Notes under the pieces: model-generated
Told to the model about the DNA's origin: nothing
Database searches by the model: none
Seen by the model: only the letters and a program-made list of their open reading frames with translations
Origin: Paralteromonas sediminis
Lineage (GTDB): Bacteria > Pseudomonadota > Gammaproteobacteria > Enterobacterales > Alteromonadaceae
Assembly: GCF_003820355.1 (NCBI RefSeq)
Contig: NZ_RPOK01000002.1
Location: 124,001 to 188,000 of the forward strand
Reading direction: 5' to 3'
DNA: 64,000 nt
Shown here: positions 1-7,700 of the stretch, piece after piece
How positions within the stretch are numbered: position 1 is the first letter of the stretch
Layout: every line of letters starts with the position of its first letter
Made by a program: the position numbers and the translations under genes

Positions 1-327
1 AAAAAACAACAGACTGAGTAAGAAAAAATGGCGGCTGGCTTTGGTCGCTAACTTGGTTTCTTCTCTTCCTAACCTGTCAGTTCGATAGTACAAATACGCA
101 GTGATTAAACGATTAGCCGCAAATGCCAACGCAAAATACATCCATCCTTTGCCATCTATTGCCGGTATTGCGGCGGCCATGATCATGGCAGTGATGATTT
201 GGCTGCACATAATGAGCCGGTGATTCATGTCTGTGCTGACATACAAAGAGTTAAAAACACTGGAATCTGCCCATGCAAACCAAATAGCAATAATGCTAAT
301 TGGGGATTGTAGCGGTTGGTGAGAGAG
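1..327 (-). pseudogene. 5'-truncated LtrA-like membrane protein fragment, cut by the window edge
   Basis: On the minus strand the frame is open from a TAA at 328-330 to the window edge, 109 codons with no stop. Its translation has the pattern of the low-temperature-requirement A (LtrA) family: a W-x-x-W core in a membrane helix, then TDMNHRL, a hydrophobic helix ending in AAAIPA, and an NRL...YLYYR segment. What should precede it, the first helix with the family's acidic ELFFDL-type motif, is not present in any frame between 328 and the next gene. The first ATG is only at 228. The gene therefore seems to have lost its 5' end, although a short functional form cannot be excluded because its 3' end is outside the window. 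The family match is from memory of the family pattern. Confidence 0.5.
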
Positions 328-398
328 TTACAAAGTATAGTTTATATTAACCTGAGTGATTTCATAACTTTACAAGCTCTAGGGGCCGTGCAAGTATA

Positions 399-1442
399 AT
401 GCCGATGATTTCAATTAAACAGCACTACACCAGCGCAAAAAATCAGCTTAGCAATACAGTAAACCGTGTAAAAAGCAAGGTAAGCAACATTGGTTTTTTG
501 CAAAAAATTAAGCACCTAACGCCCTCTCAGTGGTGTTATTTTGTTGCGCTTTTTTTATTGTTTACTGGCTCCGAAAATGGCGAATTGCCCGATGAAAGGT
601 TAGGCCTTGTTGCATTGATAGCAGGCATTGGTTTTAGCCGTGAATTATTTAGAGTTATTCATAAAATATGGGACTCAATGCTGGGAAAAGGCATCTTCTT
701 GCTGCTATATGCAGGCGTTGCCAATATTGCCCTTGCACTCGCTGCCGTAAAGGTTAACAGTATTGCAGGCATAGAGCCTGCCATACTAACGTTCTCCGTC
801 GCGTTTACCCTCATGCTCACCTTACCTATTTGGTTTTTCTTTGCCACCATAGTGTTTGCCTCAGTGCTATTATTGATAGGCAATTTATGGTTGCTGCTAA
901 CCTTGCTGCTTCGTATTGTTAGGATAAAAATCAAAGCGCATTGGGAAGACAGCGTTTTTGTGATTGCTTCAATGATTGCAAGACTGGTTTTATTGGTGGT
1001 AGTGATGTTGGCAATGTCAGACATGATAGAACCTTATATCGACCAGTTCTCTGCCAGAGAAAATGGCGAACCCATATTTTCTATCTCCACGCCAAAAGAC
1101 CGAGCGCGTAATGCGCAAAAAGAAGCACTGTTAGCAGAGGCTGAAGCTGCTGTTGCTGAAGCGAACAAAAATGAAGCAGACCAAGCTACTTCTGATGAAG
1201 CCATTCCTGAGAATGAAACCGAAGAGCAGGATGACCGCATTATTGATAGGCTGATTGCTGCATTTATCTACAATTTCGAAACTTATCCTAGCTCTAGCTG
1301 TAAACAAGCTGAAAATGAAAAGGTTATTGCTATTGACGAAAACAGTATTTTTGTTGCGGCTGAAGCAGACAATGAACTGGGCTATGAGTTTTATGTTATG
1401 CCTTGTATTCACCGATACAGCGATGAGCCCTATCCACCTTGA
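399..1442 (+). CDS. Multi-spanning membrane protein of unknown function
   Basis: A 347-residue protein I do not recognise. Hydrophobic stretches lie at about 46-58, 69-87, 98-118, 126-173 (long enough for two helices) and 184-206, followed by a soluble C-terminal part of about 140 residues. That tail starts with an Ala/Glu-rich segment (about 233-275) that looks helical and highly charged, and ends with two cysteines (SSSCKQ and VMPCIH) that could pair. The acidic tail suggests a partner-binding or sensory role, but nothing shows which. The start could be either ATG at 399 or ATG at 405; the nearest purine-rich stretch (AGGGG at about 380) is rather far from both. Its 3' end overlaps the convergent yigZ gene by 13 nt. 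Confidence 0.75.
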   Translation: MPMISIKQHYTSAKNQLSNTVNRVKSKVSNIGFLQKIKHLTPSQWCYFVALFLLFTGSENGELPDERLGLVALIAGIGFSRELFRVIHKIWDSMLGKGIFLLLYAGVANIALALAAVKVNSIAGIEPAILTFSVAFTLMLTLPIWFFFATIVFASVLLLIGNLWLLLTLLLRIVRIKIKAHWEDSVFVIASMIARLVLLVVVMLAMSDMIEPYIDQFSARENGEPIFSISTPKDRARNAQKEALLAEAEAAVAEANKNEADQATSDEAIPENETEEQDDRIIDRLIAAFIYNFETYPSSSCKQAENEKVIAIDENSIFVAAEADNELGYEFYVMPCIHRYSDEPYPP

Positions 1443-2035
1443 TCCACACTAATCCCCAGTCCAGCGCACTTTTGCAGTAGTGCTTTTAGCTTGTTTTGGG
1501 GAATTGTTGCTTTAATAGTGAGTTTATCTGTGTAGCGTGTGTGGCCAATTTCACCAGAAAGCCCAGTGACAATGTGCCTGAAATTGTGCTCTTTGTTAAA
1601 TTCCATTACAGCGTAAACCTCAGACAAAGGAACGAATGAGGTAGTTGGAAGCTGTGTCAGAACTTGTTTCGCCGCATTCGCGTATGCCCTTATCAAGCCA
1701 CCGGCACCAAGCTTAATACCGCCAAAATAACGGGAAACGACAATTATAGTATTACCAATATTATGGTGCTGAATAATGTTCAAAATAGGTTTGCCAGCAG
1801 TGCCAGAAGGCTCTCCATCATCTGACATACTGGCGTGCTCTGGCTGCATCGGCTGACCAATAATATAGGCCCAACAGTGATGTCTAGCAGAAGGGTAACG
1901 CTGCTTTTCTGCCTTAAGCACATTAACCGCGCTTTCTTTGTCTCTGACTTCCGTGGCATAGGCGTGAAAGTCACTTTTTTTCACGTCTATTGACACACGT
2001 GCATGACCGTTGGGTAGGAAATACTGAGACATCAT
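1430..2035 (-). CDS. yigZ: YigZ/IMPACT (UPF0029) family protein
   Basis: A 201-residue protein of the YigZ/YvyE (IMPACT, UPF0029) family. The two family hallmarks are present: SDDGEPSGTAGKPIL at 71-85 and VVSRYFGGIKLGAGGL at 99-114. After these the C-terminal part (about 137-200) matches the small ferredoxin-like second domain of bacterial members. The length is normal for the family. The yeast and mammalian homologues bind GCN1 and restrain GCN2 signalling. The role of the bacterial proteins is not settled, though a ribosome or nucleic-acid link is usually suggested. It is monocistronic here and convergent with the preceding membrane-protein gene. Confidence 0.92.
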   Translation of the reverse strand: MMSQYFLPNGHARVSIDVKKSDFHAYATEVRDKESAVNVLKAEKQRYPSARHHCWAYIIGQPMQPEHASMSDDGEPSGTAGKPILNIIQHHNIGNTIIVVSRYFGGIKLGAGGLIRAYANAAKQVLTQLPTTSFVPLSEVYAVMEFNKEHNFRHIVTGLSGEIGHTRYTDKLTIKATIPQNKLKALLQKCAGLGISVDQGG

Positions 2036-2260
2036 CTTTATCGTTGTTTGATTACTGAGTTAGGTTTGAAAAAGAACAAACCCTTTACCTTGTGCTCATC
2101 TTACCAAAAATGGTCGACGCGTATTGCATTGATGCATCTTGCAACAATTAATTTTTATAAACATTCCATTTCGTGATAAATTCAATATAAATATATTATT
2201 TTAAATAATGATTTAGTGCCGCCATATCTCAATCAAGTCATTTGATTGGAATTGGATACG

Positions 2261-2809
2261 GTGAAATACATAGTCATATTAATCATTTTTATAACAGTAC
2301 TTTATAGTGGGAAAAGCAGTGCCGATAACGGCGTCCGTCAGGCTGTTGCTATCGACTATCTGCATGGTGAAGGCGATTTATCTGGCGTTCGTTTAGCCTA
2401 TCGACCCTATACAGTCAATTTGAAAGAAGCCTTTCTAATGGGGGATGTAGACATCTATTGGGAAGTGAGTATTAATTTCTGGGAATTTGGTGAGAACAAT
2501 CAGCACGAGACTAATTACGCCATTGCCCTGTCACCAGTGTTTTCCTGGCATCTAATGGACTTGTCGGGTAAATATCCCCTCGATATTGAATTTGGTATAG
2601 GATTGTCATTGGTGGAAGACACACGATTTGCAGGCAAAGACATTGGCTCTCACTATCAATTTGAAGACAGGTTGGGGTTCACACTTGCATTTGGCGATGA
2701 ACTGGAACACGCCGCATCATTGCGCTATATGCATTATTCAAACGGTGGGCTCAATGACAAAAACCCAGGAATGGACTTTCTAACAGTGTCTTACGTGTAT
2801 CACTATTAA
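2261..2809 (+). CDS. PagL-like lipid A 3-O-deacylase (acyloxyacyl hydrolase family)
   Basis: Outer-membrane beta-barrel esterase of the PagL family, which removes the 3-O-linked acyl chain from lipid A. After a signal peptide (hydrophobic core VILIIFITVLY) the protein consists of alternating beta-strand segments. Near the C-terminus it has the diagnostic R-Y-x-H-Y-S-N-G-G block with the catalytic His and Ser separated by one residue, followed by NPG. It ends in an aromatic strand (YVYHY) as outer-membrane barrels do. I place the start at GTG 2261, giving MKYIVI and a normal signal peptide of a 182-residue precursor. A TTG at 2246 would add five residues. It lies alone, convergent with the next gene, with only 12 nt between stops. 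Confidence 0.78.
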   Translation: MKYIVILIIFITVLYSGKSSADNGVRQAVAIDYLHGEGDLSGVRLAYRPYTVNLKEAFLMGDVDIYWEVSINFWEFGENNQHETNYAIALSPVFSWHLMDLSGKYPLDIEFGIGLSLVEDTRFAGKDIGSHYQFEDRLGFTLAFGDELEHAASLRYMHYSNGGLNDKNPGMDFLTVSYVYHY

Positions 2810-2821
2810 TTAATGCGGCGA

Positions 2822-3574
2822 TTAATTTACGCGCTTAAAAGCGCGTTTTATTCTGCTTTTCATGGCTTTGACATAGTCACTTGGCTCGTTTGGAGCAACT
2901 GCAATGAGTTGATTGATATCGTCTGAGGTAAGCTGACTGGCTTTAACATGCGCAAACAACAAGGTTGGCTGCCCTAGGGTTAACAAGCGTTTTAGCGAGT
3001 CTTTGTATCGATTTGGGTAGTAGACCGGATAAGGCGGGTGATACCTGCCTTTCACTCTAACAATCAGGTCGGCGACATACAGGTTTTCAGACTCTGCGTG
3101 GAAGAGTGATAAATCATGGTTAGTATGACCTGGCGTATGCAAGGCTACCCAGTCTGTAAAGAAGGGTAACGCTTGTCCGTCTTCAAGTATAAAGTCGGGT
3201 TGCAAGATAGGATTAAACCAACCCGGCTTTTTCTTGCGGCCTATTCTATGTGCAACCCAGTGCATGAGTACAAGGTCGACAATATGCGCAGTTCTGCCAA
3301 GTAAAGAAGCATACCAGCCGGGAGCTTTGGGGTGGCTGGCTATTTGCGCGCCAGTTATTGCTCTTAATTTATGCGCGCCGCCAGCATGGTCCGGATGCAT
3401 ATGCGTCACGACAATAAGTTTTAAATCACTGAGCGGGCGGTTAAGGGTTGTCGTAATAAAATCGACAACGGTTTTCACATCCGCACGCCCACAACCGTCT
3501 AACAGCAAGAGGGTATGCTGATATTCTGCAAGAAAAATATTCTGGATATACCCCTGAATGGTGTGAATGTGCAT
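2822..3574 (-). CDS. Metallo-beta-lactamase-fold hydrolase
   Basis: A 250-residue cytoplasmic protein with the metallo-beta-lactamase fold. The zinc-binding H-x-H-x-D-H motif is intact (T57-H-M-H-P-D-H63), and further ligands are likely in LHTPGH and in a VADL segment near 170. A late FAHV could supply the last histidine. The family includes glyoxalase II-like thioesterases, lactonases and many unassigned hydrolases. Nothing in the sequence or the neighbours fixes the substrate. The helical insert between about 78 and 115 (rich in Lys/Arg/His) is longer than in minimal glyoxalase II proteins. There is no signal peptide. Confidence 0.85.
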   Translation of the reverse strand: MHIHTIQGYIQNIFLAEYQHTLLLLDGCGRADVKTVVDFITTTLNRPLSDLKLIVVTHMHPDHAGGAHKLRAITGAQIASHPKAPGWYASLLGRTAHIVDLVLMHWVAHRIGRKKKPGWFNPILQPDFILEDGQALPFFTDWVALHTPGHTNHDLSLFHAESENLYVADLIVRVKGRYHPPYPVYYPNRYKDSLKRLLTLGQPTLLFAHVKASQLTSDDINQLIAVAPNEPSDYVKAMKSRIKRAFKRVN

Positions 3575-3651
3575 ACTGCTATCCGATAAGCCTACTTCAG
3601 TGATTAGCTTACCAAATTAGTCTGGTCGGATCAGCAGTTATGGTTTCTCTT

Positions 3652-3987
3652 TCATTCGTCAGTCTTACGAACAATAAACACAAATTTATGGTTGCCTTGC
3701 TTCACGGAAAAGTGCTCGCCTAAATGCGCGTCCAACGTTGGTGTAGAACGCTGATCATCAATCAGAATTCGGGTAGTTAAAGCCAACTCGTTAGCTTGTT
3801 TAGGCGTAACGATCAGTGTGAGGTCGTAAACACCATCTAAAAACACTCGGGCTTTTTCATTGGCCTCAACAATCAGTCGGGGTTTTCCTATTAGCTTGTT
3901 ATTGTCAAACACTTCTGCATCAACGATAAAACCTGCTGTCGCGTGAGTGCTCATTAGTAGGCATAGAACACACAATAACGTTTTCAT
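3652..3987 (-). CDS. Small secreted or periplasmic protein of unknown function
   Basis: A 111-residue protein with a clear Sec signal peptide (hydrophobic core LLCVLCLLMS, likely cleavage after ATA near residue 18). The mature part is about 92 residues, mostly beta-prone, and contains GKPRLIVEANEKARV. This resembles the short secretin/TonB N-terminal type fold, where IxVEANEKAxV-like strands recur in proteins that bind beta-structures, but this is only an impression. No cysteines remain in the mature part. It has no operon partner: the next minus-strand gene stops 77 nt further on and the opposite side is the qmcA promoter region. Confidence 0.7.
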   Translation of the reverse strand: MKTLLCVLCLLMSTHATAGFIVDAEVFDNNKLIGKPRLIVEANEKARVFLDGVYDLTLIVTPKQANELALTTRILIDDQRSTPTLDAHLGEHFSVKQGNHKFVFIVRKTDE

Positions 3988-4192
3988 TATTACACTCTCG
4001 GTAGACCAAACACAGTCTTACCATAGACGTTATTCACCGAAGCTGGGGTATATTTATGACTACTTATCGTACCAAGCTAATATCTAATCAAAAATGCAGC
4101 TCACAAATTATAGGCAGGAATAAAGCATGCCTTGCCTAAGCTGACATAAGCGTTTATGTTGATAACCTAGTAAATAAAAAGGAGTTATCGAT

Positions 4193-5131
4193 ATGGAAAT
4201 GGTGCTTGAATATCTGCTAAGTGTTGAAGTTATTGTCATAGTTTTTTTACTGGTGTTGCTGAAGACGTCGGTAAAATTTGTCCCACAAAATCGTGCATAT
4301 ATCATAGAGCGATTTGGAAAATATCAATCAACGAAGGAAGCCGGCCTTAATTTCATTTTGCCCATTATCGACAGTGTTTCAGCTGACCGTTCACTTAAAG
4401 AGCAAGCTGTAGATGTACCTGAACAAAGCGCGATCACAAAAGACAATATCTCTTTGTCCGTAGACGGCGTCCTGTATTTCCGAGTACTTGATCCATATAA
4501 AGCTACGTACGGTGTTGATGATTATATATTTGCGGTCACACAGTTGGCACAAACGACCATGCGTTCTGAATTAGGTAAAATGGAGTTGGACAAAACGTTC
4601 GAAGAGCGTGACCAACTAAATACTAACATTGTTAGTGCAATCAATGATGCAGCCATGCCTTGGGGTATCCAGGTGTTGAGATACGAGATTAAAGATATAG
4701 TCCCGCCCAACTCAGTGATGGAAGCTATGGAAGCACAAATGAAAGCAGAGCGGGTGAAAAGGGCGCAGATTCTTGAATCTGAAGGTGACAGACAAGCCGC
4801 CATTAATCGCGCAGAAGGTGAGAAAGAGTCTGTCGTCTTGGCCGCCCAGGCAGATAAAGAAGAAAAAATACTGCGTGCAGAAGGTGAGGCAAGAGCAATA
4901 ATTGCGGTTGCTGAAGCACAGGCCGAAGCTTTGCTAAAAGTAGGACAGGAAGCTAACACTGAGGGTGGGCAAAAAGCGATTCAATTAGACTTGGCTACCA
5001 AAGCCATTGAAGCAAAGCAAGCTATTGCCAAAGAATCATCTATTGTTTTACTTCCCGATCAGCAAACGGATGCTGCATCACTGGTTGCGCAAGCGACCAG
5101 CATCATCAACACGCTTAACAAGGGGAGCTAA
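4193..5131 (+). CDS. qmcA: SPFH/Band 7 family protein QmcA (stomatin-like)
   Basis: A 312-residue stomatin-like protein. One N-terminal membrane helix (about 5-23) anchors the SPFH domain (about 27-190), which starts with the family's VPQNRAYIIERFGKY. It is followed by a long Ala/Glu/Lys coiled coil (about 185-260) with AEGEKES and AEGEARAI repeats typical of paraslipins. The length is close to E. coli QmcA. Members oligomerise on the inner membrane and are thought to organise membrane microdomains or act with FtsH-type proteases. A strong ribosome site (AAGGAG) precedes ATG 4193. The stop overlaps the start of the NfeD gene (TAATG), the usual pairing of Band 7 and NfeD proteins, so the two are translationally coupled. 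Confidence 0.94.
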   Translation: MEMVLEYLLSVEVIVIVFLLVLLKTSVKFVPQNRAYIIERFGKYQSTKEAGLNFILPIIDSVSADRSLKEQAVDVPEQSAITKDNISLSVDGVLYFRVLDPYKATYGVDDYIFAVTQLAQTTMRSELGKMELDKTFEERDQLNTNIVSAINDAAMPWGIQVLRYEIKDIVPPNSVMEAMEAQMKAERVKRAQILESEGDRQAAINRAEGEKESVVLAAQADKEEKILRAEGEARAIIAVAEAQAEALLKVGQEANTEGGQKAIQLDLATKAIEAKQAIAKESSIVLLPDQQTDAASLVAQATSIINTLNKGS

Positions 5132-5589
5132 TGGACGCAGAAATAACTAATCTTGCCAATTATCTGATTATTGCTGGATTAATCATTCTGGCCGTAGAAA
5201 TACTATTGCTGGGGTTAAGCACATTTGTGTTGACCTTCTTTGGTTTGAGTTTGCTGATTACAGGTGTATTAGTCATGGCTGATGGCATATCGCCTACGCT
5301 AATGGCTGCAACAACCAGTGTGGCTGTTTTGAGTGCATTACTGGCTATCGTGCTATGGAAACCCATGAAGTCGCTGCAAAACAAAACAGAGCGCAAACAA
5401 GCACAAAGTGACTTGATTGGTTACCGTTTTGAATTAGATTCGACCTTGTCACCGACTAAGCCTGGCTCGGTAACCTATTCCGGAATTACGTGGAAGGTAG
5501 TGAGCGACTCAATGATTCCCGCAGGCACTGAGGTAGAGACTATAGAAGTTAAAGTAGGGCAATGGAAAGTAAAAGCGGTCGACGATTAA
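5131..5589 (+). CDS. NfeD family membrane protein (QmcA partner)
   Basis: A 152-residue NfeD-like protein: two or three N-terminal membrane helices (about 10-75) followed by a short linker and a C-terminal OB-fold domain (about 93-152) with the family pattern of GS-V-Y-G-W-V then P-G-T-V-E-V. It corresponds to E. coli YbbJ, which follows qmcA in the same way. The NfeD soluble domain is thought to bind the Band 7 partner. This is the short class without a protease domain. Its ATG overlaps the qmcA stop by one base, so the proteins are probably made in a fixed ratio. Confidence 0.9.
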   Translation: MDAEITNLANYLIIAGLIILAVEILLLGLSTFVLTFFGLSLLITGVLVMADGISPTLMAATTSVAVLSALLAIVLWKPMKSLQNKTERKQAQSDLIGYRFELDSTLSPTKPGSVTYSGITWKVVSDSMIPAGTEVETIEVKVGQWKVKAVDD

Positions 5590-5603
5590 CGCTCCCTTTT
5601 TCT

Positions 5604-6515
5604 TTAATTACCTAAAACGTTTTCGGCTTTTGGTAGTGAGAGTAAGGCATAACGCAATTGTCCGATAAAGTCTCGCGCTGCCGGGCCTAGGGTATCAGCA
5701 TCTTTAAAATTTAGGTACAGCAATGCTGACCGTATTTGACCACTTTCCATTGACAGAGGTTTAAGTAGTTGTCGTTCCATTAAAGGTTCAACAAAGGGTA
5801 CAGGTAGCCAAGCATACCCAAAACCTTTGCTGATCATGTCCACAGACGTACGCAAGTGACTCACCGTCCATCTTTGGTCCGCACCAAGCCAGCCTGCGTC
5901 TTTTTTTTGCTGTTTGGCAGAATCTCTTATAACCACTTGTCGGTATTGTTTAAGGTCTTGGTAAGAGACAGGCCTTTGTTGTTGATGCAAAGGATGGTCT
6001 GGATGAGCAACCGCAACAAATTCAATGTCGCATAAGTCTTCATTAAAGCCATCTTTAATTGGATAAGCCGATATCGCCATGTCCACTTCGCCATTTTGCA
6101 AGAGTTCATTGGCACCATTGAGAATCGACTCCATGAGCTCAATACGAAGAAAAGGAAAGGCCTCAGAGGTTTTATTGAGTACCTGATACAGTAAGTCAGG
6201 TGGGAAAATTTCATCAACCGCTATCCGAAGCTGTACATCAGCTTGATCATTTAAACTTTCAGCAACCCGCTCTAACTTTTCTGCTTCATCCAGTAAAAAA
6301 GTGGCTCGACGCAATAATACCTCACCTTGCGAAGTCAGGCTGACGCGTCGACCCTGATTTTCAAACAAAGTAACGCCCAAGCTCTGCTCCAGCTTTTGTA
6401 CCGCATGGTGGATACTCGACTGGCTTTTGTGCACTGCTTGAGCAGCCTGATTGAAACCACCAGCATCTACCACTGCTTTAAACATTCGCCACTGCTCAAG
6501 TGTTGCTTTTAACAA
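5604..6515 (-). CDS. LysR-family transcriptional regulator
   Basis: A typical LysR regulator: an N-terminal winged helix-turn-helix (about 3-62, with GGFNQAAQAVHKSQSSIHHA as recognition region), a linker helix and a two-lobed effector-binding domain to residue 303. I place the start at TTG 6515, preceded by AGGCGA at good spacing, giving a 303-residue protein of normal length. The frame stays open to an ATG at 6605, but that start would overlap the upstream gene by 55 nt and add a non-LysR tail. The gene lies 35 nt downstream of the PRC-barrel gene on the same strand and may be co-transcribed with it. Its effector and targets cannot be told from the sequence. Confidence 0.88.
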   Translation of the reverse strand: MLKATLEQWRMFKAVVDAGGFNQAAQAVHKSQSSIHHAVQKLEQSLGVTLFENQGRRVSLTSQGEVLLRRATFLLDEAEKLERVAESLNDQADVQLRIAVDEIFPPDLLYQVLNKTSEAFPFLRIELMESILNGANELLQNGEVDMAISAYPIKDGFNEDLCDIEFVAVAHPDHPLHQQQRPVSYQDLKQYRQVVIRDSAKQQKKDAGWLGADQRWTVSHLRTSVDMISKGFGYAWLPVPFVEPLMERQLLKPLSMESGQIRSALLYLNFKDADTLGPAARDFIGQLRYALLSLPKAENVLGN

Positions 6516-6550
6516 GAAAAAATCGCCTATAGAAACGTGCCAGTAAGGTA

Positions 6551-7201
6551 TCAGGCCTGAGACGATATTTCTACACAGTGAGACGGCCAGTCTATGCTTT
6601 TGCAATCTTGCACATCGATATGCTGCTCGTCTCCACTACCAACCCACTGACTTTGACTGATAATAAGTTCGCGAATGGCCCAGGTGCGTTTATCAAAAAT
6701 AAAATCCCGAATCTGACCGATGACCTTACCGTCGGCGACGGCATCGTATCCTATTATTTCTTTGCATGACCGAATATGATTGACAATACCAGATTGCGCC
6801 TCACTTTCAGTCTCGTCATCTACTGGGTGATCAACCAACTCTGTGGGGTGGGCGAAGTCCCCCCAGGCTCCCGGACCAATCCAGTAATACCCATAACCAA
6901 AAAATTGGAACAATAGTTCTTCGTAGTCCCTAGAAACCGGCTTATGTTCTTCAATAGAAGGACTTTCCTTGACTAATTCACGACTAAGAGTCAGGTCTAT
7001 GGCTTTCTCATCTTCATCGATATCCTTAATGGAAATGGGCGAGATAAGCACTTTTTGAGACAATGGAATCCAATTACTGGTATCGACTAAAAAATACCGA
7101 ATGACAAAATCCTGATCGTCAAATAGACAATCTTTTATGTGACCAAGATTCCCATTAGTGGCGTGAAGACTATAACTTTGCAGGTTAACAAAAGATAACA
7201 T
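6551..7201 (-). CDS. Protein with two PRC-barrel domains
   Basis: A 216-residue protein with two copies of the PRC-barrel fold, about 3-70 and 140-205. Each copy shows the order GxI(K/R)D...FDD/FDKR...IRxxxxxxxxW; the first has GHIKDCLFDDQDFVIRYFLVD and the second has GQIRDFIFDKRTWAIREL. The copies are joined by an acidic linker with an aromatic YGYYWIGPGAW segment. PRC barrels occur in photosynthetic reaction centre H subunits, RimM and many stress-linked cytoplasmic proteins. Here there is no signal peptide or membrane helix. The LysR gene follows on the same strand and the DUF2750 gene is divergent. The specific function is unknown. Confidence 0.85.
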   Translation of the reverse strand: MLSFVNLQSYSLHATNGNLGHIKDCLFDDQDFVIRYFLVDTSNWIPLSQKVLISPISIKDIDEDEKAIDLTLSRELVKESPSIEEHKPVSRDYEELLFQFFGYGYYWIGPGAWGDFAHPTELVDHPVDDETESEAQSGIVNHIRSCKEIIGYDAVADGKVIGQIRDFIFDKRTWAIRELIISQSQWVGSGDEQHIDVQDCKSIDWPSHCVEISSQA

Positions 7202-7358
7202 TGTGAGGCGTCCTATCTTACTGTGTCATTTGTAAGTGTAGTCAGTTTTTAGTATCAGGCAGTGACTCCGATCAAACCTCAAGCAATTATCGTTCTTGTA
7301 CTTGGTACAAGTGGCGCGTTATTCTTGGACCGTGACTTTTCATATACACAGGTATTCC

Positions 7359-7688
7359 ATGCTAGATAACGATTCGATACATACTGTTACACAAATGCGA
7401 GAAAAAGATGCTATCTGGATATTGAAGGACGATGATGGTTGCGTGATGCTTACCACCGATGAAGAAGACGGTGTACCTGTTTGGTCAAGCCAGGAGCAAG
7501 CGGTAGCTTGGACAAGTGACGACTGGTCACACTGTGAACCTTTGTCGATAAATGTAGAGACATGGCTTAAAAAATGGACGGTTGGGCTAATGCAAGATCA
7601 ACTAGTGATCATGCTTAATCCATCAGAATTTCAGGAAGAAGGCGTGGTAACCTCACCTGAAGCGTTCGCCGAAGCACTAACAAAATAG
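7359..7688 (+). CDS. DUF2750 domain protein
   Basis: A 109-residue cytoplasmic protein matching the DUF2750 pattern: REKDAIWIL near the N-terminus, an acidic DEEDGVPVWSSQEQA segment, and a C-terminal VMLNPSEFQEEG block. The family is common in Gammaproteobacteria and has no known role. ATG 7359 is preferred because AGG lies 8 nt before it; the open frame continues back to an ATG at 7296, but the extra 21 residues do not look like the family. The stop is 12 nt before the S46 peptidase gene, so the two may be expressed together. Confidence 0.82.
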   Translation: MLDNDSIHTVTQMREKDAIWILKDDDGCVMLTTDEEDGVPVWSSQEQAVAWTSDDWSHCEPLSINVETWLKKWTVGLMQDQLVIMLNPSEFQEEGVVTSPEAFAEALTK

Positions 7689-7700
7689 GAAAATATAATA

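Noticed and set aside
6516-6605. Longer LysR protein starting at ATG 6605
   Set aside because: It would overlap the PRC-barrel gene and add an N-terminal tail before the helix-turn-helix that LysR proteins do not have.
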